13,430 bases of DNA from Cudoniella acicularis (GCA_013054445.1 JAAMPI010001524.1:1-13430); one strand, 5' to 3'. Positions 1 to 10,357 are shown, numbered from the stretch's first letter. The notes: generated by a model not told the origin, from the letters alone. Program-made: numbers and translations.

Positions 1-2960
1 TTTAGTTTGTTAGAGCTAGAGCTCAGCATAGCGTCTATAGAAGGTATGTTTTTTGCTTGGATAAATGATGCTGGAGGGATGATAGGCGGCGCGGGATCGA
101 GGATGCTCGAATCGACTGGGAGGAAGGATGGCGCTGGTATATTATTATTTTGACCCATTTCGAGATTTGTGGATGGTGAGGGAATATGCTCTTTAAGCGG
201 GTCGGATTCTTGAGAGGTGGCAGAGTGCTGTCTGTCGACGACTTTGCGGAACTCGACGAGGATGAAAAGGAGACGGTTTGCTTGTGGGTCTTGCTGTCCA
301 CAATATCGCATTATTTCGACGGCGTGGTTGACGGATGATTTTGCGATGGGGTTTTTGTATAGGCAGGAGAATTCGTTTGAGAGTACTACGAGAGCAGCGG
401 CGAAGAGGAAATAGCTAAATTATATGAGCTAAGGGTTTCGGAAGAGGGTGCAGAGTTCTTACATGACAAATGGATTTCGACGAGGTAGATATTGTTTTTC
501 CAGAGCGGTGTTGACGAGACCAATGCTGTGACAACTAGCTATGACACAAGACTCAGCGAATCTTTCCATCTTGGTGCCATTTCGCCTGTGTCCTGCACCC
601 GAATCCCCTTCTTGATGCTTCTTCGTCAATAGATACAGAAAAAATGGCCGAGTGAGAAGGATGACCGAGTGGCAATAAAGTAGATTGACATGCAGAATAG
701 CGACTCCATGACTCGAGCTCGCTGTATTTGCCTGTCTCCAATGCAGAGTTGAATCGAGCGCTTTGGGCCAGGCTTTACAACGATCTGAGATCTCTTCGGC
801 CAGTTTGGTTGATACCCTTCTTTTCGAGTATACTTTTTCGAGAACGGAGCCGATGACGTGACAACTGTGAGCTGAGGCTTGAAGGCCTGCTGAGTTGATG
901 AAGTCTTGGCCACCGGGAGTTTCGGGTCGAGGCCTTTCCACTGTTGAGAGCGTATCGCCGGAACAATCACTTTCTCGTATTGCGGTTGGACGACCTAATG
1001 ATGCTGCTAGGAAACGATCAAGAATGAAGAGGCTTCTCCAGAGGTTACGTCTGATGGATTGATCAGCTGGGGCAAAAATGCACATTGTTTCTTCACGATG
1101 AAGTCCTAGGGCGAAAGCAGAACGGACGGCCATTCCTTGGAGGCGAAACCATTAGCCTTCAGCGGCAATTGAGAAGGAAGGAGCGAGTACCATAATAAGC
1201 GTAAGCTGCGTTTCGTTTCGAAACAGCGAGCATGTAGATTGACATTAGAGTAAGTGCCTGGATCGACCAGAACCCGGTATCTTCGAAGCCTCTGGTGGGA
1301 TCGCCAAGTTGCTTGGCGTTTGAATAGAATACTTCTGCTTGGTCTACTGGTTGGCTCCTCAGTTTCTGTATAATCTTATCTTCTGCGCTCCCGGGAATTG
1401 GAGCAGCCATCACCAGACCAATTGCAAAGGCTAGATAGAGTAAACAAAGCCATGATGGGTCGACATTTAAGGGGTCGTTGTAGCATTTATCAAATGTGGC
1501 AATGAAGGCTTTGCGGTTGAAGACCTCTACTAGACCATTGATCTACTTTCAGTTAGCCTTTTCCTACCACAAGTTTCAGAAGATACCAACATTAGTAAAG
1601 TACGCCTCTAACAGCACACAAGCAGTTTTTTGATCAGGGAGAAGCCTTGTTAACCGAATGTTTGGCGGCAAGGTCAGTGTATTCTCCACGATACAATGCC
1701 TCTGAGGGTCTTGAGTAAATGGCGAAGGCCCAGCAACACCTTCAATAATCAATCTTACAAGCTGTAAAAATGATAAAGATGCAGAGTCCCCAAGGTATAC
1801 TAGCTTGCACAGTAAGTATTTTGAACCTACTTATAATGACGGAGATCCGCTACTCCAAGTCTAGCAATGAAACTAAGGATACAATGGAAACGCTCAAACA
1901 TGGAGCTCTGAAACATACGCAATCTTCCTGTGGGGTCTTGTAACATTCTTGTATAGTTGTACACCACAGCTTCCTCGTCTTGCCCGCCAGCAGGAGCCTT
2001 CTTTTCAGGAAGCGGACTGAGTTCTTGAAAGTTCGATTTCTGGTTTGCGTCTTTCGATTCTTCTTCGGTCAACTTTGTTCCATTCAGGGTTTGATTCGGA
2101 CCAGAATCACTAACACCACCATTTACCCCTTGTCGAGAGATGCTGTCTGTAGAAACTCCATTTGCAAGTTCGTGTTCCGGTAATGTGTTTGTGTGTTTGG
2201 GTTCGGCTTCATCTGGAGTGGAGTTGCGAGAATCCGATGAACTCGTCTTTTGGCGTTTATGTTTATTCCTGCTTGGACTGTTTTCACCGCTCTCATAAGA
2301 GCAAGTCTTTTTCCGACCTGAGCAAGTTTTGCAAGGAAAGATTCCATCGCACTTTGTGGTGTTCAAGTTAGCCAACGTTAAATATAAAAAGGGTTAAAAC
2401 TGGATGGAAGGTTGAAGTAACGGAGCCAAAGTTGTATCAACAGCTCATAGATTGTATTCTTTATACTTTTAAAGATCTGATTTTTTTTCGAAAAGAAAAC
2501 GAGGACTACTTCGTCTTACGACATTAAAAATAGCAAGTGGCTGATAATGTATTACGAATTCGTGTAAGAAATAATGCAGATGGGAATATGATATCAAGTA
2601 CGGGACCTGGTGCCACTGAGAAGATTCAGAGCTTCGAAAGAGAGCAATTATCTTCAGGATGAGCATAGCGGGGTGTGGTATAAGCGCAACTTGCGCGGAA
2701 CATTTTTCTCCACTGGAGTGACTGCAGCATCTTTAGGTTTGATAGTTTTGCATCCACAAAGTAGTACATCCCGAGCGTGGGTGTGGCGCCACTTGGAAGC
2801 GAACAGATAGGGCTTCAACGAAAACGATCGCAAAATATGGACCACAGTAGTAACGACAACGCGAAAAGGTATAACGTACCTTCAGTTTACTCCTCTTGCA
2901 CACATCACATGCCTGAGAAACTCGCTTGCGCTTGTCTGGATCGACTTTTTTACGGGTCAT
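1..2960 (-). CDS. Zn(2)Cys(6) fungal transcription factor, 3' end beyond window
   Basis: This is a nuclear DNA-binding regulator of the binuclear zinc cluster class with a fungal-specific transcription factor (Fungal_trans) domain. The exons I infer are 2960-2880, 2351-1919, 1799-1591, 1542-1191, 1135-463 and 414 to beyond base 1; their phases join without a stop for about 720 codons. Joined exons 1 and 2 give cysteines at residues 18, 21, 28, 34, 37 and 44, spaced C-x2-C-x6-C-x5-C-x2-C-x6-C, after a basic KRKR. A hydrophilic Ser/Asn/Glu-rich linker follows. Next come DPTGRLLYLGDSASLSFLQL (about 163-182), AYYGMAVRSAFALGLHREE (about 356-374) and RRNLWRSLFILDRFLAASLG (about 387-406), typical of the family's regulatory domain. 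The last visible exon keeps the usual end of that domain, with QQDPQANRLLFILVEFRKVV, then a Pro/Ser-rich tail. Its target genes cannot be read from sequence. The family call is firm; exon edges are inferred from splice signals. Confidence 0.9.
2352..2879 (-). other. Intron 1 of the zinc cluster regulator (528 nt)
   Basis: The donor GTACGT follows the codons for CKRSKLK, and the acceptor CAAAG lies directly before the third zinc cysteine. A branch site GGCTAAC sits about 17 nt before the acceptor. Joining the two sides restores an exact zinc cluster, which is the main proof. The other introns of this gene are 48-119 nt (1918-1800, 1590-1543, 1190-1136, 462-415), so this one is unusually long. 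Intron 3 has the less common donor GTTGGT. I see no further exon inside intron 1. Confidence 0.8.
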
Positions 2961-2977
2961 GATGTCGTTTGCTTCAT
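2957..2977 (-). promoter_or_regulatory. Six-codon upstream ORF overlapping the regulator's start
   Basis: Reading the minus strand from 2977 gives ATG, five codons (AAG CAA ACG ACA TCA) and TGA. This TGA overlaps the regulator's ATG in the four bases ATGA, in a different frame. If the transcript begins upstream of 2977, ribosomes would translate this short ORF first and the main ORF would depend on leaky scanning or reinitiation. The arrangement is seen directly; its use is inferred. Confidence 0.4.
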
Positions 2978-3693
2978 GAGGAGATCGAGGAAACGCTAGT
3001 GCTCAATATTCGTCGTTTTGACACACCATTAATCGATTCTTTAGCTGTCGCAGGTTGGCTACCGCCTCATAGAATATGAAGCTGCTCATTGGTGTGTGTG
3101 AAGACGATGCATTGAAGGCTTGGAGCGTTAACAGCGTCGAAACAAACTGAAGAAATCCCACGAGCCCGGGACAAAACCCGACTGTTCGGGTGTGTTGTAA
3201 GGGATATTGGTATTTTCTACGCGTTGACGTGTTGGTGGGTTGGTTTATTTCAGCTGCAATGCTGACTGACGAGTCGTGACGACACGGCGCAAGAACAAAG
3301 CAAAAAACTCCCGTTTCGGCTTATCTCCCGCAGGAGATTTGGGAATGGCAATCACCGAACCCGGGGTGTTTGCGTTCCACAATCGAAGCCGATCTCCGTC
3401 ACACACGAAACCACGACCACAGTTTTGTATTTGAGCAGGTACGAGAAGAACATTCTGGATGAATAAAAAGCGCTGGAACTGGAAAATTCCGTCTTACTGA
3501 TCGATACCGAGTGGATGTTAGAAGATGAGTTCTATTTGAGAATCGCTGCTTTACTGTGAGATTCTAGTTCTAGATTCAAGTTATTAAATTGTAACCCGAG
3601 ATTTTGTGACACTATAAAAGTAGTCAGATATAAAACAACTGCAGATTCCTGCAGCATGAATCCCACATCAAGGACTTTTCCTCTAGAAAAAGA

Positions 3694-3873
3694 CACGTGA
3701 AAATAAAATCACGTGCTGGCGAGATAACAGAAGATCTGACAATTCTGGCGCTTTTGAAACTTACTTTACGCCGTAAAAGGGAAACATTCTCGTTCAAGCC
3801 TCAAGTTCAAGCTGATTTGATTCATTTACTGGATATGAAGTATCTTGATACACTGCTACAAATGGGTCACGTG
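3694..3873. promoter_or_regulatory. Cluster of three CACGTG (E-box) sites
   Basis: Perfect CACGTG palindromes lie at 3694-3699, 3710-3715 and 3868-3873; the first two are 16 bp apart, start to start. CACGTG is the classical target of fungal bHLH proteins. The sites lie about 0.7-0.9 kb upstream of the regulator's start and 1.7-1.9 kb upstream of the CoA-transferase start. Binding is inferred from the motif only. Confidence 0.35.
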
Positions 3874-5078
3874 TGCCAATGGCAAAACACCCATGCATTT
3901 AATCCCCACTTAGGCTACATTGCGGTTCTTTCCTGAACGAAGACTTGCATAGATAGAGGCTCTAATCGGCAGCTTTTGCGCGTTCTGCCGGCAAGGATCC
4001 AGTAATAACCCTTGCGGGAGTACGCCGTGGTTACTTGCTTTGAACTACATTGAGCCGCCTGTACTGTACTTTCATTCGAACAATTGGGTGCAGACGACTT
4101 CCAAGTTCCTATTGAAAACACTCTTCTGTTGATAAGTTGGCTGGGAATAGAAATTGTGCGAGCGACGTAAAAAAAAACGAATTGCCACTACCGTAGGAGA
4201 GCAGGAGTGCCAAAGATTTGAATCCCCCCAACTACTGTTTTGAATTTGATGCCCGAAAATGGACAGGTACAGAAGGCAGAGGCTTTTGAAAGGTTTAAAT
4301 AACGGTGTCCGATTGTCCTCGGATTCCGAAAGCGGGATTTCTTAACGAATGGCTTTTCACCAAGTCAATGTCGTGCAAAAGACCCAGTGCTGATTATTAA
4401 TCCCACCAGGTAGCAGGTAGGTTTATGCCAAAAAAGACAGACACAGGCTGTTATACGTGAAAGCACACCAGTGCCATAACGCCGCTCTTGCTGCTGCATA
4501 ATTGAAACAAGATCAACAAGGCACTTCAGCTGCAGTCGCTACCAAAAAAATCGACAACCACACCCAGTGGAGAGCGGTACGTCCATTCAGAAATCAGGAA
4601 GCAAAATGGAGAGCGTGAAGGTGGTAAGATTGCATGCGGGAATTAGAATGATGCATAAAAAGCACATAATTCTTCATCTTTGAAGCAAGCCACTCGGCCA
4701 AGAATCTTGTGAGCAGTTGCAGACTATCGTAGTGTTTTGTTTGAATGTTGCCCTATACTGGATATGCCCATCTTATTCGCTAAATGTCATCTGGGACATA
4801 GGTAGGCATAGGTTGAGATCTTATAGATTCATATTAGCAAGGATGGATCATAGTTACCCGGTGCGTCGGATAGTGCACTTGCAGAATCACAAAGGACTCG
4901 TTTGGTGACATAGCTGTGGTACAAAAGTGCGGGATACTCGTGCAACGACGACAGCCTTGATCATCATGAGAGCCATTTATGCTGTGGAGTCTCCGTGACA
5001 CCACATCGTGCAATCTCGTACCATTTATAGTCCTGCTCGAAGCGATCGTTCGCAAGGCTGGCGTCCTCTTGAAGCGAT

Positions 5079-5112
5079 GCTGACGCTGATGCTGATGCTG
5101 ATGCCGATGTTG
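5079..5112. repeat. GCTGAT-type hexanucleotide microsatellite
   Basis: An imperfect run of the hexamer gctgat, with variants gctgac and gccgat, lies in the upstream region of the CoA-transferase gene. It is a simple sequence repeat and shows no sign of being translated as part of a larger protein. Confidence 0.75.
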
Positions 5113-5233
5113 TCGATGCAATGCAGTATCCCCTCTCAAGCCACCGCGGTGCAGCTCTGCAGCGCAGCGTTCCAACCCTGCTATAAACCTGGCTGCATTG
5201 CCGTCACCTCACTGCTACCCGTCTTCTCGGATA

Positions 5234-5276
5234 GTGCACCGGGTGCACCACTGCACCACTGCACCACTGCACCCCT
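5234..5276. repeat. Perfect 15-bp palindrome running into an 8-bp tandem repeat
   Basis: GTGCACC-G-GGTGCAC (5234-5248) is a perfect inverted repeat with a one-base centre. It runs directly into tandem copies of gcaccact at 5245-5268 and a partial fourth copy. It lies about 350 bp upstream of the CoA-transferase ATG. It could be replication slippage or a protein-binding site; the sequence does not say which. Confidence 0.7.
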
Positions 5277-5591
5277 CCCACAGCTTACCAGAGGATGAAC
5301 TCCTGCAGCGGCCAAGGTACCAGAGGCCCAAGAAGTCCATAGTGGTTGCATGGAACGCGATGCAATGTTCAACGTTCGCGCTGAACGCGGCTTCGCGTTC
5401 GGCTCTTCGAAAGTTCTCCGCTTCTCGTAACCTTGGGACTAGAGCCCGGCGCTGCTGCAGACCTCGATGTCAATAAAAAGTCCCATTCCCACCACAGCCA
5501 GCAGACGTGTTTTCATGCTTTTTCCTTTCCCGTCGATATCAATATCAAGATCTGCACATTCGTGTTGTTGGGTGGCGTTGAAAAAGAAATC

Positions 5592-7440
5592 ATGGCTAGG
5601 GCCGCTGCAAATGACAGTTACCGTTACACTGCTAGCCAGGGCTCGCCGGGAGCCCGGTATTCGGTGGCAGATGGCGCGAGAAAAGCAATTGAACAGCTCC
5701 AGCAGCTTGCCCAGGATCAGCTACCCGGAGACATCCTCAAACATCTTCCAAATGTGCAATTGACGACGTCCACCGACGGCACGCAGATCTACTTTCCCTG
5801 CCCCTTCAAGGAAACCGAAGCCACTGTCGCGTTGAAGTCAATTGAAGCATGCATCGTCGCTGCTCTGGCCTCGCTGCGTTATGGAGATCAGCCGCGCAGG
5901 ATTGAGGTGAACCTGGAACGCGCCGCAACGTTCCTCTTCTCGACCTACATTGCTACAATTGGTGGCTTGGGCAAGCAGGATCCCACAGTCAAATCCAAGT
6001 TGAAAGGTATCTAGGTAAGCTCCATTGACGCCATGCGCAGCCACTAACCTCTTCGTAGACACCGATTTGCTCCAAGCACAATCCATCTTGTACCGCCGAC
6101 TCTCTGCAAATCTTTATGAAACTAAGAACCCAGGCGAGTATTTCCACATCCATGGCTCTCTCGAAGCTGGGAAGACGTTGAATATGATCGGGCTCGAGGC
6201 TTACCGTCCAGACCTGACGGGCTACCGACAATGCCTCGATACCATTGAAAGCCATGTCAAGCAATTTACGGCTGCTGAGTTAGAAGAGATGAATGCGAGA
6301 GAAGGTCAAGCGGGCGTAACCGCTCTGAAGTGGGAAGATTTCAAGGACACTGAACATGTCAGTTCCCCTTATTAAATCCTACCATAGAACCTGGTTCTGA
6401 TGTCGCAGGGCCGAATGCTGTTGTCTCTTCCCCCATGGCAGCTCACAAAGCTCCAAGACCAGTCCCCTCCAGCTCCTTTCCTCCCAGCTACATCGCTGCC
6501 CGGGTCAATGCCACAAGTGTTATCGGGAATTCGTGTCCTCGAGCTCTGTCGCATCATTGCTGGGCCAGCCATCGGTCGTACTCTCGCAGAGTATGGTGCT
6601 CAAGTTATCAAGGTGACATCTCCTAACCTCTCCGATGTTCCCTTTTTCCAAGTCGATGGCAATACAGGCAAGCATACCTGCGATCTTGACTTAAAGTCTC
6701 CTTCCGGCCGTCAGGTCTTCGAGAACCTTCTGAAATCTGTCGATGTGGTTCTTGATGGCTATCGCCCCGGTAGTCTGGAGCGTCTAGGGTACGGTCCGCA
6801 GCAGATCGTAGAGTTGATCAAGGATCGAGGCAAAGGAATCGTCTATGTCTCCGAAAATTGCTTCGGCTACCAAGGTCCTTGGGCCGGCAGACCTGGCTGG
6901 CAGCAGATAGCAGACTGTGTCACTGGCGTAGCTTGGGCTCAAGGAGAATTCATGGGATTGCAAGAGCCCGTCGTGCCTCCATTTCCTATGTCCGACTATG
7001 GCACTGGATGTATGGGTGCAATTGCCGTGTTGACCGCTCTTTGGAGAAGAGCGAAAGAAGGAGGCAGCTGGGTTGGCAGAACAAGTTTGAGTCAATACGA
7101 TATATTTTTGCTCGGCTTAGGACTGTATGACGAAGATGTAAAGGCGAGAGTTCGTCGGGAACATGACGACGAGTTCTTTGAGTTGAGGCATTCGGACAGC
7201 GTTGACGAGGTCGGAGGCAGAGCGTTGAGAAGCATGAAGAGAGTACACCCGGAGTTATTCGATGACCAGATGATGCAAAAAGCTTTCAGCCATGGCTTTG
7301 GAGAGGAGATCAAGTGGTGTCGAAGCCCGGTCACCATCGAGGGGCTCAGGGTGGGGTTCGAGAGAGCGAGTAGGCCGAACGGTTATGATAAGCCCACCTG
7401 GGACGAGTGGGAAATCGAGAAAGCAATAGTCGAGGGCTAG
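5592..7440 (+). CDS. CoA-transferase family III (CaiB/BaiF-like) enzyme, fungal two-part form
   Basis: Family III CoA-transferases move CoA between carboxylic acids through an aspartyl intermediate; related members are acyl-CoA racemases. The exons I infer are 5592-6006, 6059-6357 and 6409-7440, giving 581 residues. Intron 1 has donor GTATCT and branch CACTAAC; intron 2 has donor GTCAGT and acceptor GCAG. Residues 1-240 form the divergent front half seen in fungal members (FHIHGSLEAGKTLNMIGLE near 180-198). A Pro-rich linker follows. The conserved half starts near 276 with LSGIRVLELCRIIAGPAIG and continues with AEYGAQVIKV, DLDLKSPSGRQVFENLL and DVVLDGYRPGSLERLGYG. Asp434 in PMSDYGTGCMGAIAVL aligns with the catalytic aspartate of formyl-CoA transferase as I recall it. 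No peroxisomal C-terminal tripeptide is present (ends VEG). The substrate is unknown. I chose ATG 5592 (A at -3); ATG 5433 is in frame and would add 53 poorly structured residues. Confidence 0.9.
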
Positions 7441-8282
7441 GGCGATGCCGGAGGCGACGGGTAACGCTATACGAAATCAATAGCAATATGCAGATACAAC
7501 ACACAACATAGCCTGCTGGAATGCACTTAATCGGTCGGTATGGGGGGCCCGGGTATGTCTCCACATCTCTTGACAGATTCTCTCATCTCCTGAGTACCAC
7601 AGGTAAGTTCCAAGAATGGAGGTGGTGTCTAACATCAGGTTTCACACATCACCAAGCATTTCAAGGTCATCTCACATCTAGGTAAAAGAGACACCCTCTC
7701 CTCTGGGATTTCAAGCTTCTATGAGTCCTATCATCTTCGTCTAGGACTGGGGACCTGCACCGGGACCTGCACCTTCCTTCAAGCTCCGTGCACCGGTACC
7801 AGCAGGCGCTCTCCTCAAATCACCATCCGTTTCCCACGCCCGCCATGAACACCTCACATCCTTTGTTGCTCGTCGCATACGTCAACTCTGGAGCCGAGAA
7901 TTATTTCCAGACTCGCAATGAGCCGAAGAATAATTGTGGCCAGGGCTTGCCATGCGGTCGTGTTTTTCAACTTGCAGAGGTGGCACGTTCCGTTTTGCTC
8001 TTGTCCAGGCTCAGGCTCAGGGCTAAGGCGAGCGAGCGTGGAGGCGGCCAGAGCCCAAATTGTTTCAGCGCAGCCTCAGTACTTGCGGATACTAAGCGGA
8101 CCTTGCAAGCCCTATTTTTCCAGCGCCTCCTCGCCGAAGCCTGAAGGGCTTGTGTCATGGTAAAGAGTTTGTACATTTTACCCGCTCACCCACCCGAGTA
8201 CCGGAAAGTAAAGTGGTTTACGGTCCTATTTCATCTGCGAGACATACCCATGCGAACGAGATTTCACTTCTAGAATTGCGTT
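7441..8282. other. Non-coding spacer after the CoA-transferase gene
   Basis: No gene can be supported here. A plus-strand frame (7788-8144) and a minus-strand frame over about 7860-8090 are both open, but neither resembles a known family. The spacer holds an exact 12-bp tandem duplication, gggacctgcacc, at 7750-7761 and 7762-7773, and the isolated inverted repeat core at 7863-7900. Confidence 0.5.
7863..7900 (-). repeat. Isolated inverted copy of the 36-bp array core
   Basis: Read on the minus strand, this begins CTCGGCTCCAGAGTTG and ends GCGACGAGCAACAA, matching the array core at 10358-11787 at every invariant position. It is in the opposite orientation to all array copies and about 2.5 kb from the nearest. 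I see no similarity in the flanks. This shows that the short core, not the whole array unit, is what the separate loci share. Confidence 0.8.
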
Positions 8283-8350
8283 TTTATTGATCTGGTGAGG
8301 GGAAGGGAAATGTCATTTCAGCAAAGAGGGGGTTCAGGACACGGTGTACG

Positions 8351-8539
8351 TCATTTGACCATGTGCTGGCGGACATTGCTGACGGCAAGGAGATTTGAGG
8401 ATTGAAGATCGATTTGTTGGATCGTCGGGTGTCGGTGCGTGTGGCGGTCAGTGCATGGTTTGCAAACGTGTGAGGCTGAAAAGCCACAGCGAGTTAAATT
8501 GACGAGTGTCGGAGCCGATGAGGGGTTCGAATTGTCCAT
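8351..8539 (-). CDS. Candidate 62-residue small protein with promoter and polyadenylation signals
   Basis: I do not recognise this protein. The ORF begins at an ATG in a fair context (CAAACATGG). About 110 bp upstream, on the same strand, is TATAAATA (about 8652-8660). AATAAA lies about 60 bp past the stop, at 8288-8283. The product is Ser/Asn/Thr-rich, with RCGFSASHVCKPC followed by several histidines (DRHTHRHP), a pattern that could bind a metal but matches no family I know. It has no signal peptide or membrane segment. The support is the order of core promoter, ORF and poly(A) signal; each is common by chance, so confidence is low. Confidence 0.25.
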   Translation of the reverse strand: MDNSNPSSAPTLVNLTRCGFSASHVCKPCTDRHTHRHPTIQQIDLQSSNLLAVSNVRQHMVK

Positions 8540-8689
8540 GTTTGACAGTTTGACCGTGACCGAGTACGAGCGCGCGTTTCGCGTTCGGGGACGGAACGAT
8601 CCGTGAGCTATGAGAACGGATGGGGTTTCTTGTTCTCGGGACAAGAGGATATTTATACTGCGGTGCATATTTGGGTGCGTCGTTTTGTG

Positions 8690-9229
8690 TCAAGTTTCCA
8701 CTTCTTTAGCGCGATGCAGTCGAGCGGTTGCAAGCCGCAAGCTGCGGTTTATTGTTTTCTCTTGTCGATCATTGTCCGTGGATTATGTTGTGCTATATAA
8801 AGTTTAATCCAAGTGGTATCCAGGAATAGCTCACAATCTCATACGATTCCTTCGTAGAGAAACGTGGACCTCCCAGGCTCTTTCGCGCCCGCCTGACCTC
8901 GCTATATCGGCTTCCCCGAGCCTATGTTCCATTGCGGGGGCGGGTGACGACCCTATAGAGAATCGTTTCAATTATACTATAGGTCCATTGAGATTATCAA
9001 CAAGTACGCGCATGCGCAGGAGTCCGTGAACGTTTCTGTGTGCAGAGTGCACGGTCCAAAACGGGCGTGGGAAATGGGAAACGGGAAACAGATGACTTGG
9101 GGACCTGGGGTAACGTTTGTGCTCTGCGAAAATTCCTCGGCAGCATGTCTCTATTCCGTTCCATACTCATGAATTCCAGCTGATGCGTTGAAGTATCATA
9201 ATTCGATCGACCCTGTTCTGTTGTCTATC
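8690..9229. other. Unassigned region with a plus-strand TATA box
   Basis: No coding region can be supported. TATATAAA at 8794-8801 is a good plus-strand TATA box with no clear gene behind it. GCGCATGCGC at 9008-9017 is a perfect 10-bp palindrome. I see nothing else here. Confidence 0.4.
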
Positions 9230-10276
9230 ATGGCAAGGCAGTGCGTCTTAGTCAAGGCTTCAAGCACAGGCTTACGCACTCTCACGCACTCCAATTGGTG
9301 GTGGAATTGTTTTGATAATGAAGCCCGTCCACGCTCAAGATCCGAAGAGGAAATGCCTTGAATGACGGCTTCGGAACTAGTGCAACCCGAAGCTAAACTG
9401 GCCGAATCTGGGTCTTTGAAACTTGCTGGACTACCTGACAAACCGCTTTTGGACAGAGTTTTGTCTCTATCGACAGTGTCAACTACGAAAAGGTATCGGA
9501 TGAATTAACTAAAACAGAAGACGCCGGAACCCGTGTCCAACCAAAAATCTTCTTACAATAGACTGAAACTTGGTGAGGATTCTGGAAGATCATCAATGAC
9601 CTCAGCGAACTCCTTACCGCAGTTGAGAAAGTTTGGGGGAAATTCAAGTTCATCCCATTACTCTTCCGTCCGTCAAGTACCGGCTGTACGCTAGTCTGCC
9701 ACAGATTCAAGACGCGCCGCATGACGTGGACGGTAAAGGCCGAAACTTGCTAGAACTTGAGGTGAGTGTTGATGGGCCTCTATTCGGCGTGCTGGAGTTC
9801 TGGATCAACTGACAGTGAATAGCATCAAACACAAAGCGTCTCCGCGCCACTTGGCATTGATGCTTAGACTTGCGGAAGAGACATAATTTTGGGCGTGGGG
9901 AATCCTTCTAGTCTTGATCGCTCGTCGAGAAGCATCCAGAGTCCGTCTCGATGGCATACCTTGCAAGGTACTTCGTCCGGCATATCACTACGCGGGGCCT
10001 GATGTGAGACAGATCCTCATGTCTGCCGATCAACCAGTCTGAGAAGTGATCACGCTTAGGTTGGAGGCTCCTTTCTTCCAGGAGTTACGAGACTGGGCCA
10101 AGACTCAACACCAGTACCACGGCATGCACACCATATACGGTTATGGACGCCCGACTTCAGCATTGCGCATGAACTCTCCGGGCAAGGAGGCGCCGAAAGC
10201 TCACGAGGAGAAAACGTACGAGTTTGGAAGAGCCAGTCTCTCAAATCGTCTGGGAAAGGCACTAAAAAGGGCTTGA
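9230..10276 (+). pseudogene. Possible decayed coding region, family unknown
   Basis: The plus strand holds several open stretches broken by single stops or frame changes. One frame runs from ATG 9230 through ATG 9362 to about 9500 with a single internal TGA (9359-9361). Another is open from 9834 to 10276 with two stops (a TAA near 9883 and a TGA at 10040). Between them a GTGAGT donor near 9761 and CTGACAGTGAATAG could be intron remnants. No family is recognisable. Minus-strand frames (9196-9441, 9483-9722, 10056-10403) are also open, so strand and even coding status are uncertain. This is listed to avoid calling the stretch empty. Confidence 0.18.
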
Positions 10277-10357
10277 GCGAGAACAATGAGGAAGCATACT
10301 GGAACTCGCAAAGGACGTATGCAGACTGTTGGCCCAGTACCGGTATACGACTTGCAT

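Larger units (their letters stand above)
2961..5591. other. Divergent intergenic region between regulator and CoA-transferase genes
   Basis: About 2.6 kb with no convincing gene. The longest open frame, 3697-3936 on the plus strand, starts at GTG and resembles nothing I know. The region holds three CACGTG boxes, a six-base inverted repeat ATCTCC-CGCA-GGAGAT near 3324-3339, a (GCTGAT) run, an 8-bp tandem repeat, and a 13-bp direct repeat (tcggatagtgcac) at 4866 and 5227. A TATAAA at 5182-5187 is a weak core-promoter candidate for the CoA-transferase gene. Confidence 0.6.

Noticed and set aside
3697..3936. 79-codon plus-strand ORF in the intergenic region
   Set aside because: It starts at GTG, has no family similarity I can see, and overlaps one of the CACGTG boxes and the edge of another.
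6007..6017. Donor GTAAGC at 6015 for intron 1 of the CoA-transferase gene
   Set aside because: Using it would include an in-frame TAG (6012-6014); the GTATCT donor at 6007 restores the conserved reading frame.
7788..8144. 118-codon plus-strand ORF
   Set aside because: No recognisable domain, no promoter or splice evidence, and an open minus-strand frame overlaps it.
8440..8540. tRNA gene suggested by ggttcgaatt at about 8523
   Set aside because: The B-box match is partial and no A-box or acceptor stem pairing is present at the right distance.
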